Assembly: GCF_003589595.1 (NCBI RefSeq)
Contig: NW_020654422.1
Location: 13,938,577-14,002,576, forward strand
Source: Hyposmocoma kahamanoa
Lineage: Eukaryota > Arthropoda > Insecta > Lepidoptera > Cosmopterigidae
DNA: 64,000 bases
Direction of reading: 5' to 3'
Both the position numbers and the translations under genes were made by a program. The number at the start of each line of letters is the position of its first letter. Position 1 is the first letter of the stretch. Below the pieces are notes generated by a model, which was not told the DNA's origin, made no database searches, and saw only the letters and a list, made by a program, of their open reading frames with translations. Positions 23,043-33,794 of the stretch are shown here, piece after piece.

Positions 23043-23615
23043 TACAACCTATGTTTTCAAAAATAAATTAATTATGAGTAAATTTAAATGTAATATTCGA
23101 ATTTCACAATCTGGTTACTGAAGATATTTCTCAAATGAATGAAACGAATTGGGACTCGAATGATTTACAGGTAAAAAAGTAAATTTAACTGTTTGTAAGA
23201 GAAAATAAAATGGAAATAAAACGCAAATCAATTGTCAATAAAATGGCAGAAGGAGCGAAAAATCTGATCCGTATGCAAATTTTGACATTTCGTTTGACGA
23301 TTAGACGTAACTCCGACCACACTGTAAGAGGGGAATTTTTGATGAAAGCCGAAATTCGGTAGTCTTGTCACGAATCAGCTAAATTTCCCTAAAGATAATA
23401 AACGTTTTGGGTTAAATTAAACAACTGTTAGGGTTTTTTATTTTTTTCAGTTACTTTGTGTAAGGTGTCCCGAAAATACACGGTTTTACGTGTTGTTTTT
23501 ATTCATCTTCTCCAAATTAGGGTAAAGGACTTATACTTTGAAAAATAACAAACAATTACATATTGCGGTAACATTTTTCCAAATATGCTGCTCGTGACAA
23601 TTCTGATATTCTATT
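23043..23615. other. no feature recognised
   Basis: No gene or shared repeat. Confidence 0.4.
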
Positions 23616-24130
23616 TTTAACTGACTTTAAAAAAGGAGGAAGTTATAGGTTCGGCTAATTGTATATTTTATGTACGTTTTACGATTTGTTCGTGAATTGT
23701 GAACCGATTTTGAAAATTGTTTTTTTGTTTGAAAGGGTATAGTCTCGTAGTGGTCTCATTATAACCAAATTGAAATCTGATGAGGGGATCTCATTTTATA
23801 GGCATGTCTGTATACTCACCATTTCTGCGTCAATTGTGAACCGATTTTGAACATTCTTTTTTTGTATGAAAGGATATACTCTCGAGGTAGTCCCTGATGC
23901 CAACGATGCTGTTCCGGGTTCGTTTCCGATTATTGCAAATTTAAAAAAATCCGCAATTAAATCGAGTTTTCACTTGACACAAAGATGTTATCAACAAATC
24001 ACCGTCACCATGACAACCAGGAAAAAGTATAAAATGTACAAAGGAGTCCGTAACAGTCCCATTGTCTCTTGGTCAGAATCTGATGAGGGGATCCCATGGA
24101 AATCGAAAAAAGTCGATAAGCAAACTTTTG
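23616..24130 (+). mobile_element. REP-P copy 3, with tandem units
   Basis: Starts 'aactgactttaaaaaaggag'. The block 'attgtgaaccgattttga' followed by 'gaaagggtatag/gaaaggatatac' occurs twice, at about 23697 and 23834. 'atctgatgaggggatc' also occurs twice, at about 23777 and 24077. The copy therefore holds partial internal duplications of ~140 and ~300 bases. The ORF at 23866-24186 lies inside and is not a host gene. Confidence 0.55.
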
Positions 24131-24133
24131 AGG

Positions 24134-24358
24134 TAATAATAATAATAATAATAATAACGCTCACACTCAACATAGCCCCGCACTAGGGAAACCCTGTGTC
24201 GCGGGTGCCATGGACACACACATAGACAACCACAAATTACACCCAAACTCACGAGAGAAATAAATGTAGGCCATACAAATATTTCTCCCGGCCCGGGAAT
24301 CGAACCTGGGACCTCTGCGTGGCAGTCCGGCATGGTAACCGTTCGGCCACGGAGGCAG
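24134..24358 (-). mobile_element. SINE-G copy 1, reference copy
   Basis: Minus strand: 'ctgcctccgtggccgaacgg' (A-box region), 'actgccacgcag' (anticodon arm resembling tRNA-Gly GCC), 'aggttcgattcccggg' (B box), body 'tttatttctctcgtgagttt' and 'cacccgcgacacagg', and a 3' run of TTA repeats (24134-24157 on plus). The Gly assignment is inference from the anticodon arm only. Confidence 0.82.
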
Positions 24359-24800
24359 TTAAAGGGTGACTTTTTTTCAATGAAAAAGTTACATTTATAC
24401 TTATACAAAACGGTACCAATGGAATAATTAATTAATTTTGCTATTCCCACTACATAATTCTTAATTGAAATACTAACCCGCGATGTTTATATAAAAATAT
24501 CAATATGTAAGTACTGCATTAAGATTAACAAAGATTTTTTTTTATATTATGGTCAGAACTTGTTGGTATAACTAAACTAAATAATAACTTGACAAATGAC
24601 GTGTGGGCAAAAGGCATTGGCGCGCCGAATAGGCGGGAGTTGCATGGTAATATTCACTTTATATGTATCGTACACTTGAAATTTAGGTTAAAGCGAGTTA
24701 GGTTATTTGAACGCGAGCCTAGATTTTAGGAGGTGAGGTGTGGGGGCCACCCCTCGCGTCCTGTAATCTGCAATTAACATGAATAAAATAGTGCAAAGTA
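24359..24800. other. no gene; CpG-rich patch 24600-24780
   Basis: 24617-24660 ('ggcattggcgcgccgaatag') and 24700-24770 ('gggggccacccctcgcgtcc') stand out from the AT-rich background. No frame can be recognised. Confidence 0.4.
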
Positions 24801-25015
24801 CTAAAAAAACCGACCTCAAAAGTAATTCATCCCCTAGTTTGCCACCCTGAGAGGTGGAATATTTTCTTCAAATTTAAATGGGATCACATCTGAGGTACAC
24901 TCTTTCCAAAAAAAGAATCATCAAAATCGGTTCACAAATTATTTCGTAAAATAAAAAAACATACAGTCGAATTGAGAACCCCTCCTTTTTATGAAGTCGG
25001 TTAAAAATAAGAACA
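24801..25015 (-). mobile_element. REP-P copy 4
   Basis: 'aaaccgacctcaaaagta' to 'gaagtcggttaaaaat'. The 'catacagtcgaattgagaac' block matches copy 2 exactly. Confidence 0.72.
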
Positions 25016-25159
25016 GGCGGAGAAAATTAAACACAGATCCGACGTTCACAAGCGCCCGAATGCGAATGACTGGGCAGCGGGCGGCGCGGAGTGTCGTTAA
25101 ACCGCTAGGCAATTTTCTAGTATTGGGATAAATAAGAATTTAAGTATAAGGCTCCATAG
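25016..25159. other. short CpG-rich unassigned sequence
   Basis: 'gactgggcagcgggcggcgc' at about 25068 sits in otherwise AT-rich DNA. No feature identified. Confidence 0.35.
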
Positions 25160-25225
25160 CGAGTTCTTAGGTTTTCGCGATTGTTATACATACGAAATTA
25201 AATTATTTTTCCGTATTTAAATTAA
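25160..25225 (+). mobile_element. FB-1 terminal fragment
   Basis: 'gagttcttaggttttcgcga' + 'ttgttatacata' matches the left end of FB-1 at 50619. Confidence 0.6.
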
Positions 25226-25472
25226 TTTATCTTATATTATATTATTTATATTTATTAATCTGGAAAAAAAGATTCTTTTCCTATACGGCTTCCTTTGAAA
25301 ATCAAAATTTAGCAGATTCTCTGTACTATTTAACGAGAAATTTCTCTATATAAAAATTATGTGTAAAGTTACATATTTTGTTCTTAAGTTTTAAACTCTT
25401 ATTTTATCCTGTTTTCGGGATTTTATAACATCGAATAAATTACCCGTCGTGTAACGAATTAGTACATTCTTT

Positions 25473-25665
25473 AGGGTGCGTACAGATCTGGCGAACGCGT
25501 CGCTGTCGCACTGCATGTGCGCTGCGCGCGCGTGCTGCATGCGTGCCGTTAAATACATGTTACTTACTATATGTGTCACGTGAGCGACGCGCGTATGGCA
25601 CGCGAACAGATCGCACAACGTAATGCACGTGCGCAGTTCGCGAGCCTTTTGCAAACAGACGCATT
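25473..25665. mobile_element. CpG-rich MITE with imperfect inverted repeats
   Basis: Left 'ggtgcgtacagatctggcga' then 'acgcgtcgctg'. The right half contains 'gcgacgcgcgtatggcacgc' and 'gttcgcgagcc'. Dense CpG and reverse-complementary ends suggest a small DNA transposon. Arms are imperfect and ends approximate. Confidence 0.5.
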
Positions 25666-26170
25666 TGCGGTTATAATTGGAGTCAAAATTATACGGTTTT
25701 CACGTGGAATATCACTGTGTTATTAATTTGCCATGCAGAAGACCACACATTATACTCTTGACCCGTATTTTTTCTATAACACCGTTATTTAATAGTATTT
25801 CTAACACAAACACTTAACACTTTTTCTAACTTCTCCGGTGACTCGCCTCAATATACTGCCTATTTCGATCTGTGACAATAAAATGGAATTGCTACATCAT
25901 TTTTAATAGATTGTTGAACTGGGACAAAGTGCCCCAGTTGATAAAACTCCACTACTAACACTTTATTTATAGATTCACTCTTGACTTGCAACGCCATAAC
26001 TGGAACAAGTAAAATACGGGCGCCACTATACAGCCCCAATACATATAAAGACACTAGATGAGACACAACATTAAATCAATACTAATAAACAATATTAAAA
26101 TTTTAACAGCAATAATTGCAGACGAATTTGTTACAAAAAATAGTAAAAGCTTTGTAGTATGTAACAGATA
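25666..26170. other. no feature recognised
   Basis: The ORF at 25860-26066 (-) has no recognisable domain. Confidence 0.4.
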
Positions 26171-26300
26171 AATCCAAACTAATATTATAAATGCGACAGT
26201 AACTCTGTATGTCTGTCTGTTACCTTTTCACACCTAATGGATGTATGGAGTTCTAAGATTTTCGATGTTTCATACATTGGAAATTATACTAGTTTTGGGA
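26171..26300 (+). mobile_element. lepidopteran 'ctaatattataaatgcga' repeat, 5' part
   Basis: 'actaatattataaatgcgac' + 'agtaactctgtatgtctgtc' is a sequence start I recognise as very abundant in moths and butterflies. The class is not certain to me. Confidence 0.5.
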
Positions 26301-26663
26301 TCTAAACGGAGGTAGACATATATAAATAACCATAATAGTTTGATTTCCACTCAGAAAAGTAAATTTAACGTTATTTTCTGTATTAGCTAAAAAAGCTAAG
26401 GACAATCCAGTATCACTAATCCTCAGTCCCAATGCATTTTGTATACGAGCCACGTAGTTGCACTAGCAACGGTTGAAGGCAAATAAATTCCACGATTTGT
26501 GGTTGGAAGGCTTCCAGGACGGTGTCGGTGGTCTACTTGCGATGTAAGCCTAAACAGAGCCCGTGTCACCTCCTTGATTATTCTCCGCAAGTAGACTATT
26601 CTGAACTGAGCACTATTTCGGTTTGTAATAAATAATGACAAGGACTTTATGATTACATTAATA
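26301..26663. other. unassigned; ORF 26423-26641 (-) not identified
   Basis: The minus-strand ORF contains 'QVDHRHRPGSLPTTNRG' and is slightly GC-rich. I cannot assign it. It may be part of an unknown repeat or an exon-like fragment. Confidence 0.3.
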
Positions 26664-26790
26664 TTGAGTTCTTAGGTTATCGCAATTGTTAAACTATTTT
26701 TTCGGATCAAATTCTCATGTACTTGATGTTTCACATTAACCAATGATAGGGCCCTTTACAAGTGTTATGTTCGCGGCTGACCATAACCTT
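26664..26790 (+). mobile_element. FB-1 diverged copy
   Basis: 'gagttcttaggttatcgcaa' start, 'ttttttcggatcaaattctc' in the middle, and a 'gggccctttaca...tgaccat' centre equivalent to that at 50736-50760. The second arm is missing. Confidence 0.55.
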
Positions 26791-27830
26791 AAAACAAGCA
26801 ATATTTCGACTCATCCGAAGAACAGAGTCTGATGTGATTATACAACGAAAATATGATAAATTTATAATTATGTATAGGTGTTTTCATAATTTTTATATCT
26901 TATTCGTTTTGGACTAGTTAATAACGTAATAACGTTTGGAATAGTTAACTGCTTCCATTTACAAAATTAGGTACCTCAAAGTTGGACATACAAAGTTGAC
27001 GTGAGACTTAAAATTTCAAATAAAGGTTTACACGATTTTTGGGGTCCTTTATCATACATTGCTCGTTCTCATTTTTTTTGTATATAAGAGTAAAATCTAA
27101 CAATCATTACTAATTAAAAATAATTATTATAATGCTTTATCTATTTTTTGTGGACATGATGCATAGAATTTTGGCCTAGACAAGGTCAAATACTTTCAAC
27201 GACAGTTAAGATTTATATAATTATCTACATATAACTGAAGTATGTGGTGACGTTGACAATCAATTTTCAGGAATTATAAATTATTTGGGTTTTTCGTATG
27301 AAACAATGTTTCAAATTCAAATTCAGTGTACCTTTATGATTTATGTAAATAATGATGCAACGTTTCAAAACATTATAGCACCTCAGTATTACTTACAAAC
27401 TTGCTTCTCAAGAGACATCACGTTCATATTGTGATAAAGATTTTAATGCCACAGACTTACACCTTCAACACGTTAAGCCACTTCCGCTGTTCTCTGGGGA
27501 CATGACGTCGACTATTTAACATCAAAACTTTACGTAATAAGGATAGCGTGTTTTCTTTACACCTTATTATATGTAAATGAGGCATGAAGCGCAGTGTCTT
27601 TGGAGTAAAACTGTCAGACCGCATGCGGAACAGTATACTGCACTCCTAAACACAAATCGTTGACGTTAGTCAATAAACCACCAGCCTCAAATGGAACTAG
27701 ACGTCTGCCGTATGTATATCTTCTATCTTCCCCTCAATTATCACTGTCACTAATTTGTCTTACGCCTCAAATATCAAACTATGTTCTCACGACTTCTTTC
27801 TTCCTTAGGGAAGGGTTAGCCCTTATCAAA
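26791..27830. other. no feature recognised
   Basis: AT-rich 1 kb. The ORF at 27660-27848 is unassigned. Confidence 0.4.
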
Positions 27831-28150
27831 ATTTACATACATACATAAGCTCACGCCCTAGTCCCACAGGAGGGGTAGGCAGAGCCCACGGAACGCCACT
27901 TTATTCTATCCTGGCACAACTCTCGAGCCTCATATACATCAACACCTTGTTCATACAACTTATTTTATTATTGTCACTTCGGATCCCAGCCTTTTTGAGG
28001 ACGTCAGTGATTTGGTCAATGTAAGTCCTTCTAGGACAATACTTCTTCATTTGATATCTTCTCAATGCATTTCGTTTTATCCATTCGCCTTCAAAACCAC
28101 ATTTCAAATGACTGTCCTTCTTTGTCTACGTCTCGCATTCATACAGTGGT
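27831..28150 (-). mobile_element. LINE 3' end, RTE-like
   Basis: The minus-strand frame gives 'RRTYIDQITDVLKKAG', 'SCMNKVL' and 'ESCARIE', the C-terminal pattern of RTE-like retrotransposon proteins. It is followed by '3' UTR 'gtgggactagggcgtgagct' and a tATGTATGTATGT tail at the plus-strand left end. Stops and frame changes are present. Confidence 0.68.
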
Positions 28151-28257
28151 TTTGGTATAATAGGTGTTTACCTTTCACCCATAATATAAGAAAAGTAAAT
28201 TTACTTGGCAAATTTTGAGTAATAACCAAAATCGTTTTGGTACTTTTTTATTCAGAA

Positions 28258-28474
28258 GTAATAATAATAACACACACACTAAACATAGCCCCGCACTAGG
28301 GAAACCCTATATCGTGGGTGCCATGGACACACACATAGACAGCCACAAATTACACCCAAACTCACGAGAGAAATAAATGTAGGCCATACAACTATTTCTC
28401 CCGGCCCGGGAATCGAACCTGGGACTTCGGCGTGGCAGTCCGGCGTGGTAACCGTTCGGCCACGGAGGCAGTTA
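28258..28474 (-). mobile_element. SINE-G copy 2
   Basis: Nearly identical in layout to copy 1, from the TAA run through 'cccggcccgggaatcgaacc' to 'cacggaggcagtta'. One of the best-preserved copies. Confidence 0.82.
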
Positions 28475-28944
28475 GTGACGCTTATATTTAAAATGTATAT
28501 ATTATTATATAGATTTGAGAAAGTACACAAACATGCTCGTAGATATTGGTTTGTATTAAAAACCAATGTTGGGAAATTCACATTTCGAAAACTAGTATCG
28601 TTTGCTTTCTGGTTAAGGTCTACCGATACGATAGTCTATAAAACCTTATACACGGAAAGAGTGCATTCAACTTCGTCTTTGAAGATTATCTAATTCCTCC
28701 TTTTATTCCTCAGGCGATATTGATCTCATTGACGGCCATCAGCTTTCACTCGAGATGGCTTAGTGGATTTAGCTCATTGACTCTCGCTAATCACTTAACA
28801 TTGTCAGAATAGTAATCTTTGTACCTATGTGATTAAATTAGAATTTATGAAAGTTTCGAAATACCTGTAAATTGATTGAGATATTACTATATTCTAGTAT
28901 TTTATATATGATATTTTGTTATTATAATTGATATATTAAAGAAA
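28475..28944. other. no gene; isolated A-box-like motif
   Basis: 'gatggcttagtggatttagc' near 28754 fits a tRNA A box, but no B box follows within the usual distance. Confidence 0.35.
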
Positions 28945-29040
28945 AATTCTATGGGTCTAACTAGACTCGAATCATTGTCTATTGCCGTGCTTGGGCTACC
29001 GCTCTTAGCTTGGCCGAGTTAGCAGTTCTTACGAATTTTT
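28945..29040 (-). mobile_element. possible diverged SINE-F head
   Basis: Minus strand: 'gaactgctaactcggccaag', 'gattcgagtctag' (B-box-like). The order and the 'cttacgaattttt' flank fit SINE-F, but divergence is high. Confidence 0.35.
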
Positions 29041-29164
29041 AAGTTTAAACAGCACTTTTGCTGTCAGCGCATCTGTGAGTAACTTTCGAAGTTACTTACT
29101 TAATTATATTTTTATCAGAATTTTGTATCTAAGGAGGCCTTTGCACTGATGAGAAATCTTTAGA

Positions 29165-29280
29165 TGTTGATGGGTGACGGGTGCAGTGGCAGTGACCCTC
29201 AGATTTTTGAGATTTAAACTGTTATGGGGAAGTGTGTCGCTTACCACCAAGTAAGTAAGTAAGTAAGTAGTTGTATCAAG
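29165..29280 (+). mobile_element. REP-A copy 9, fragment, ending in an AAGT microsatellite
   Basis: 'gtgacgggtgcagtggcagt' to 'gtgtgtcgcttaccaccaag', then five to six (taag) units at 29248-29270 in place of the usual tail. Confidence 0.6.
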
Positions 29281-29923
29281 TTTTTACTTGAAATAAAAAT
29301 ATGCATTTTTTTCACGGTCGTTACAAATTAATACTATTTTGGTAAAACAAAATAAAATTGCGTCTTGATTTTACTGTTTTTCTTGAAACGTACACGTTCT
29401 CAGAACTAAATTTATTGCCTAGAGTATTATTATAACAAAGTTTACTCTGTAGTATTTTAAATTATATTCCGAGAAATCGACCAGTTTCGCTCAAAAATAA
29501 GATAATTGTGGATTTGTATTATTTATTTATGTTTATTGACCATTTAATTTTCAACAACTACAGTATTTTGAAGATGACGTTTATTATTACCTATTTCTCC
29601 TATAAATTCGTAATACAAATGAATTTATCTATAAAATTTAGTTTCAGTCCCTAAGGACTCCTGTGCATCAAAATGTAATAATAAGATAAATTACTCAGGC
29701 CCAGATAATATTACTCCCATTATATTATAAACACGTAAACATCCAGTGTATATTATACCGAAAATATCGCATCCAAATTTAGCGCTACATGTTCTATTAT
29801 AATCATAAGGTATCTAGGAAAATGCTTTAAAGTACATATTTTACCAATTTGCGGTATTTATGCAAAATTCAATGTACACTCGCGGAGGGGCCTGATGCTG
29901 GGGCTTTTTTTCACACTTCGGTT
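29281..29923. other. no feature recognised
   Basis: AT-rich spacer. Confidence 0.4.
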
Positions 29924-30119
29924 CACACCGCGAACTAAGCTAGGAGAGCTAACTAAACTAACCCAATGATTCAGCCAGCTATGTAAAACATGTCGACCTT
30001 CTGTCGCCCTTGACCGCCGCAAGTACACATAATCACTACTTACTACGTATTTTCTTAGCTTACCTTTGAATGCAACTATATGAGATAAGCTAAGTTAGCT
30101 AGCTTCGTTCGCGGTGTGG
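29924..30119. mobile_element. MITE with 'cacaccgcgaac' termini
   Basis: 'cacaccgcgaactaagctag' at the left and, reverse-complemented, 'cacaccgcgaacgaagctag' at the right. 12 identical terminal bases, then a looser match. 196 bp, non-coding. Confidence 0.68.
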
Positions 30120-30263
30120 CCTGCGCTTAAAGCATGTAAAATTACATTTATTACATTTTAATGTACACTGGGATATAGGTGCTGTTCCCACTAGGTCTTA
30201 GGAGGTTAACCTGTCCATGGACAATAATTTACCGTAAAATTAAATATTTGAGTATAATACATA

Positions 30264-31351
30264 GGGCGCACTATAAGTTTCCGGAACTGTCCATTTACAA
30301 AAACAATATTTAAAAAGTAATTACAACATTTGAAAATGAAACTCTTTGGCTGTAGAATACAGTTTGTTTCATCTGACTATCACTTGTTTTTACATTGTGG
30401 CGTCATTTTAGACATTGTTTGTCTACATCACCATAGACTTAACTCGCGAAAATTTTCGTAGTATGATTTTCTACAACCTTAAGTGTAATTTATCCAAACA
30501 GCTTTTGGCGATGAAGCACCGTGCAAAACGACTATTTGTAGCTGGTTTGCAGAATTCAAGCGCGGTCTTGTGAATCACAGTGACGAATTTCGTGATGGTC
30601 GCCCGTCCACTGCTGTGAACAACAAAAACATTGGTGCTGTGCGCTGTATGATCAAAACAGACAGGTATGTGACATACCATGAGATTCGAGCATTTTTAGG
30701 CATAGACATGAGTCAAAACAATCAATACTACACAAATATTTGGGTGTGAAAAAGCTGTGCTCTCGGTGGATCCCACACAATTTGACTGAGGCTCAAAAAC
30801 GGATCGCGCCACTTGGTGGAATGCCATGCTTACCAGATTCAACGAAGGGGCGTCAAATTTGGTGTAGGACATAGTAACAGGTGACGAAACATGGATTTAT
30901 AGTTACGACCCCAAAACAAAGCAGCAATCGAGCGTATGGGTCTTTCGAGATGAGCCGAAACCAACCAAAGTGGCGCGCGTGCAAAGTGCCTCTAAGGGGA
31001 CGATTGCTTGTATTTTAATAAAACTGCACACGTGGCTACTGTTGCTTTAAAGAATCATTGTACCGTGAATAGTGGTTGGTACACGACCATTTGTTTGCCG
31101 GAATTTGTTGACAAACTCCGTAAAAATAACCGTACACGCCTTTTCATCTTGCACCACTATAATGCTTGCTTTCACACGCCCAGACAGATAAATGAATTTT
31201 TGAAGGTGAACTACGTTGACCTTATGAGCCATCCCGCGTATAGTCCCAACCTGGCACCTTATGACTTCGAATATTTTGAGAAACAATAAATACATTTCTG
31301 ACCGTTTATAGTAATTTTTACTTATTCATTACGAGAACCTATAGCGCGCCC
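30264..31351 (+). mobile_element. mariner 1, decayed
   Basis: Terminal inverted repeats: left 'gggcgcactataagtttccg', right in reverse complement 'gggcgcgctataggttctcg'. A TA precedes the left end and a CA (mutated TA) follows the right end, as expected for the TA target of mariner. 1,088 bp. It encodes a broken transposase (see 30433-31289). Same family as mariner 2 at 32361-33576, which lies in the opposite orientation. Confidence 0.78.
30433..31289 (+). pseudogene. mariner 1 transposase pseudogene
   Basis: Mariner transposases cut and paste their element at TA sites with a D,D34D catalytic triad. Readable pieces in order: 'FAEFKRGLVNHSDEFRDGRP' near 30550, 'AVNNKNIGAVRCM', 'VTYHEIRAFLG', 'LCSRWIPHNLTEAQ', 'IVTGDETWIYSYDP' (first Asp, near 30885), 'WYTTICLPEF', 'LHHYNACFHT' (second Asp is Tyr) and 'AYSPNLAPYDF'. 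Where mariner 2 has ATG for the first codon, this copy has ATA. About 165 bases between 'APYDF' and the terminal 'EYFEKQ' are deleted, and several frame changes are present. Certainly non-functional. Confidence 0.78.
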
Positions 31352-31610
31352 CACGTAGTATCGCTATACTCCATTTCGCTATATGTATCTCGGAAAAAAC
31401 AACTGTTGGCTTTACAGAGCGATTTCCAAGTGATTTCTTTGTAGTTGCCGCCTTATGCGTAACCATAGAAAAATATCAACAACGTACTGACAAGATTGAA
31501 TGATTTTCATACATTGAACATTTTATATTGAATCAATATAAGCACTATGGCCAGAAAAGTACTGACATTTTTGTGTGCAATACTGTTTAAGTACTGTCCA
31601 TGAACGTTAA

Positions 31611-32360
31611 GTTACATTACAGTTTTGTTAAAATTGTTGATTTCACTTATTTGTAGTCGGAAGCTGTTTGCCATCTCTCCTTTTTTCTTTCACAACGATT
31701 TATTTCCGAGACAGTACCGTGAGCATCTATAAACTACCTTAATTTAATTCGCAGTAATAACCTAAGAGCCACCTGTTATAACGAGTTCACACTAGTCCAG
31801 AAGAGTGGACAACAGTATGTCCTACTAGTTACCTTGTGGCCATTACAATAGGGGTTACACAAGCAAGAGCGACAAGGGAGTTACGAAGCGAGACGCGTTA
31901 AATTGAAACAAATTACTGCAGTAGGGCGAATGCAGTTTCTCGCTTTATGCTGGGACTTTTATCTTTGTGTTGCTGTTATGTTTTTTGCAACATTCATTGT
32001 ATGTTCTGCCCCCCGCTTTTTTAATGGCCACTGTCTTTACTTGGATTTATTGCCCGAGACTCTCGCAAGACCAAGGGGGTTTGGGTAGATTATACTTGGT
32101 ACATAATTTAGGAGTCCATAAGGTGAGTAAAAAGTTTTAAGTAATTCTCTTTATTGTTTTATTGCGTATATTTTCAGTTATTACGACTTACATTATTGGC
32201 GTTCAGGTGTACGCGTCTCGTTGTAAAGATATTTAAAATGTGTGTTTTTTTAAGTCATATAGAGTTGCTCCAACAATAAATTTTTTTAGTAGTGCGTATT
32301 TTCGACAATAATTTTTTTTGCGTGTGTTTCTTAGTGTGACGCATTGCATTTGTCAATATT
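31611..32360. other. no gene recognised between the two mariners
   Basis: The ORF at 31903-32088 is unassigned. An AAG|GTGAGT-like donor (32123) and a TTTTCAG acceptor (32177) bracket 55 bases, but no coding frame supports an intron. Confidence 0.4.
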
Positions 32361-33576
32361 TAAATGGTCAGAAATGAATTTATTGTTTCTCAAAATATTC
32401 TCCGTTAGCGTTAATGCACTTTTTCATACGAATGAACCAATTTCGAAAACACTTTCCCACCCTCCGTGACAATCTCTGAAACATATTTTTTATACTCTTC
32501 GACTGCCTGTTCAGGTGATGAAAATCGTTGACCGCGTAACTGGCTCTTAATTTTTGGAAATAAGTAAAAGTCACAAGGTGCCAGGTCGGGACTGTACGCG
32601 AGATGGCCCATAAGGTCAACGTTGTTCACCTTCAAAAATTCATTTGTCTATCTGGCCGTGTGAGAACTGGCATTATTGTGGTGCTAGATGATACGGCGTT
32701 TACGGTTATTTTTACGGAGTTTGTCAACAAATTCCGGCAAACAAATTGTCGTGTACCAACCACTATTTACTGTACAACGATTCTCTAAAGCAACAGTAGC
32801 CACGTGTCCAGTTTTATTAAAAAAGAAGCAATCATCCGCTTAGAGGCACTTTACACGCGCGCCACTTTGGTTGATTTCGGCTCATCTCAAAAGACCCATT
32901 AGCTCGATTGCTGCTTTTTTTGGATCTGAACTATAAATCCATGTTTCGTCACCTGTTACTATGTCCCACACCAAATTTGACACCCCTTCGTTGAATATGG
33001 TAAGCATGGCATTGCACCAAGTGACGCGATCCGTTTTTTGAGCCTCAGTCAAATTGTGTGGGATCCATCGAGAGCACAGCTTTTTCATATCCAAATGTTT
33101 GTGTAGTATTGATTGTATTTGATTCATACCTATACCTAAAGGTGCCGGAATATCATGGTATGTCACATGCCTGTCTGTTTTGATCATACGGCGCACAGCA
33201 TCGATGTTTTTGTTGTTCACAGCAGTGGACGGGCGACCAAAACGAAATTCGTCTCTGAGATTCACACTACCGCGTTTCATTCTGCAAACTAGCTACAAAT
33301 AGTCATCTTGCATGGTGCTTCATCGCCAAAACCAGTTTGAAGCTAAGTTAAGTTACACTTAAAGTCGTAGAAAAGCATACTACGAAAATTTACGAGTTAA
33401 ATCCATGGTGATGTAGACAACCAATTTCTAAAATGTCACCACAATGTAAAAACGAGTGGCAGCCAGATGGAAAAACCTGTATTCTACAGCTAAAGAGTTC
33501 TATTTACAAATGTTGTACTTACTTTTTAAATATTGTTTATGTAAGTGGCCAGTTCCAGAAACTTATAGTGTGTGTA
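32361..33576 (-). mobile_element. mariner 2, decayed, inverted relative to mariner 1
   Basis: The minus-strand 5' end reads 'actataagtttctggaactg', matching the mariner 1 terminal repeat, with the outermost bases altered. The 5' UTR matches mariner 1 closely ('gtagaatacag', 'ttacattgtgg'). The 3' terminal repeat is missing: homology stops just after 'tttctgacc' at about 32365. Confidence 0.75.
32380..33406 (-). pseudogene. mariner 2 transposase pseudogene, near full length
   Basis: ATG at 33406, stop at 32380, about 342 codons, the usual mariner length. Blocks: 'RGSVNLRDEFRFGRPSTAVN', 'RRMIKTDRHVTYHDI', 'LCSRWIPHNLTEAQKTDRV', 'IVTGDETWIYSSDP' (first Asp), then a frameshift and stop near 32885, 'HHNNASSHT' at about 32665 (second catalytic Asp replaced by Asn, with a stop just before it), 'AYSPDLAPCDFYLF' (third Asp kept) and the end 'NGEYFEKQ'. 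The frame is broken at least twice. It is a better-preserved relative of the mariner 1 transposase and supplies the segment missing there. Confidence 0.82.
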
Positions 33577-33580
33577 ATAA

Positions 33581-33794
33581 ATATGGTAACTCCATACAAA
33601 TGTAGCAGCGCAATTGTATGCGTGTACACCCGCCGCCGTTCGTGTGTACGGACGCAAACATTCACATATTCTCGCGTTGCAAGGTCGTCCCAACGCGCCT
33701 TTTATTATTATGCGAATGTGTGTATCCGTACATGGCGCACTACTGTCACGTACGTATACAAGCCGAGCTGCAACTTTGGACGCAGTTACCATAT
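33581..33794. mobile_element. MITE, 'atatggtaact' termini, ~80-bp arms
   Basis: Left 'atatggtaactccatacaaa' and right, reverse-complemented, 'atatggtaactgcgtccaaa', continuing with 'gtgtgtacggacgcaaacat' against 'atgtacggatacacacattc'. It abuts the altered 5' end of mariner 2. Four overlapping ORFs here (both strands) are artefacts of the palindrome. Confidence 0.72.

Larger units (their letters stand above)
30206..31610. mobile_element. piggyBac-like TTAA MITE copy 2, split by a mariner
   Basis: Left end TTAACCTGTCCATGGACA at 30206 and right end TGTCCATGAACGTTAA ending at 31610 give TTAA on both sides. The outer segments 30206-30261 and 31353-31610 match copy 1 (594-1141) at its left part and its right part ('atattttatattgaat', 'gtactgtcca'). 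The central hairpin of copy 1 is absent. The middle is occupied by mariner 1. Confidence 0.7.

Noticed and set aside
28279..28581. Conserved-looking peptide 'CHAEVPGSIPGPGEI' found in several places
   Set aside because: It is the translated head and body of SINE-G (copies at 24 kb, 28 kb and 62 kb), not a protein family.
32123..32177. Possible 55-base intron with AAG|GTGAGT and TTTTCAG
   Set aside because: No reading frame is improved by removing it, and the flanking ORF has no recognisable domain.
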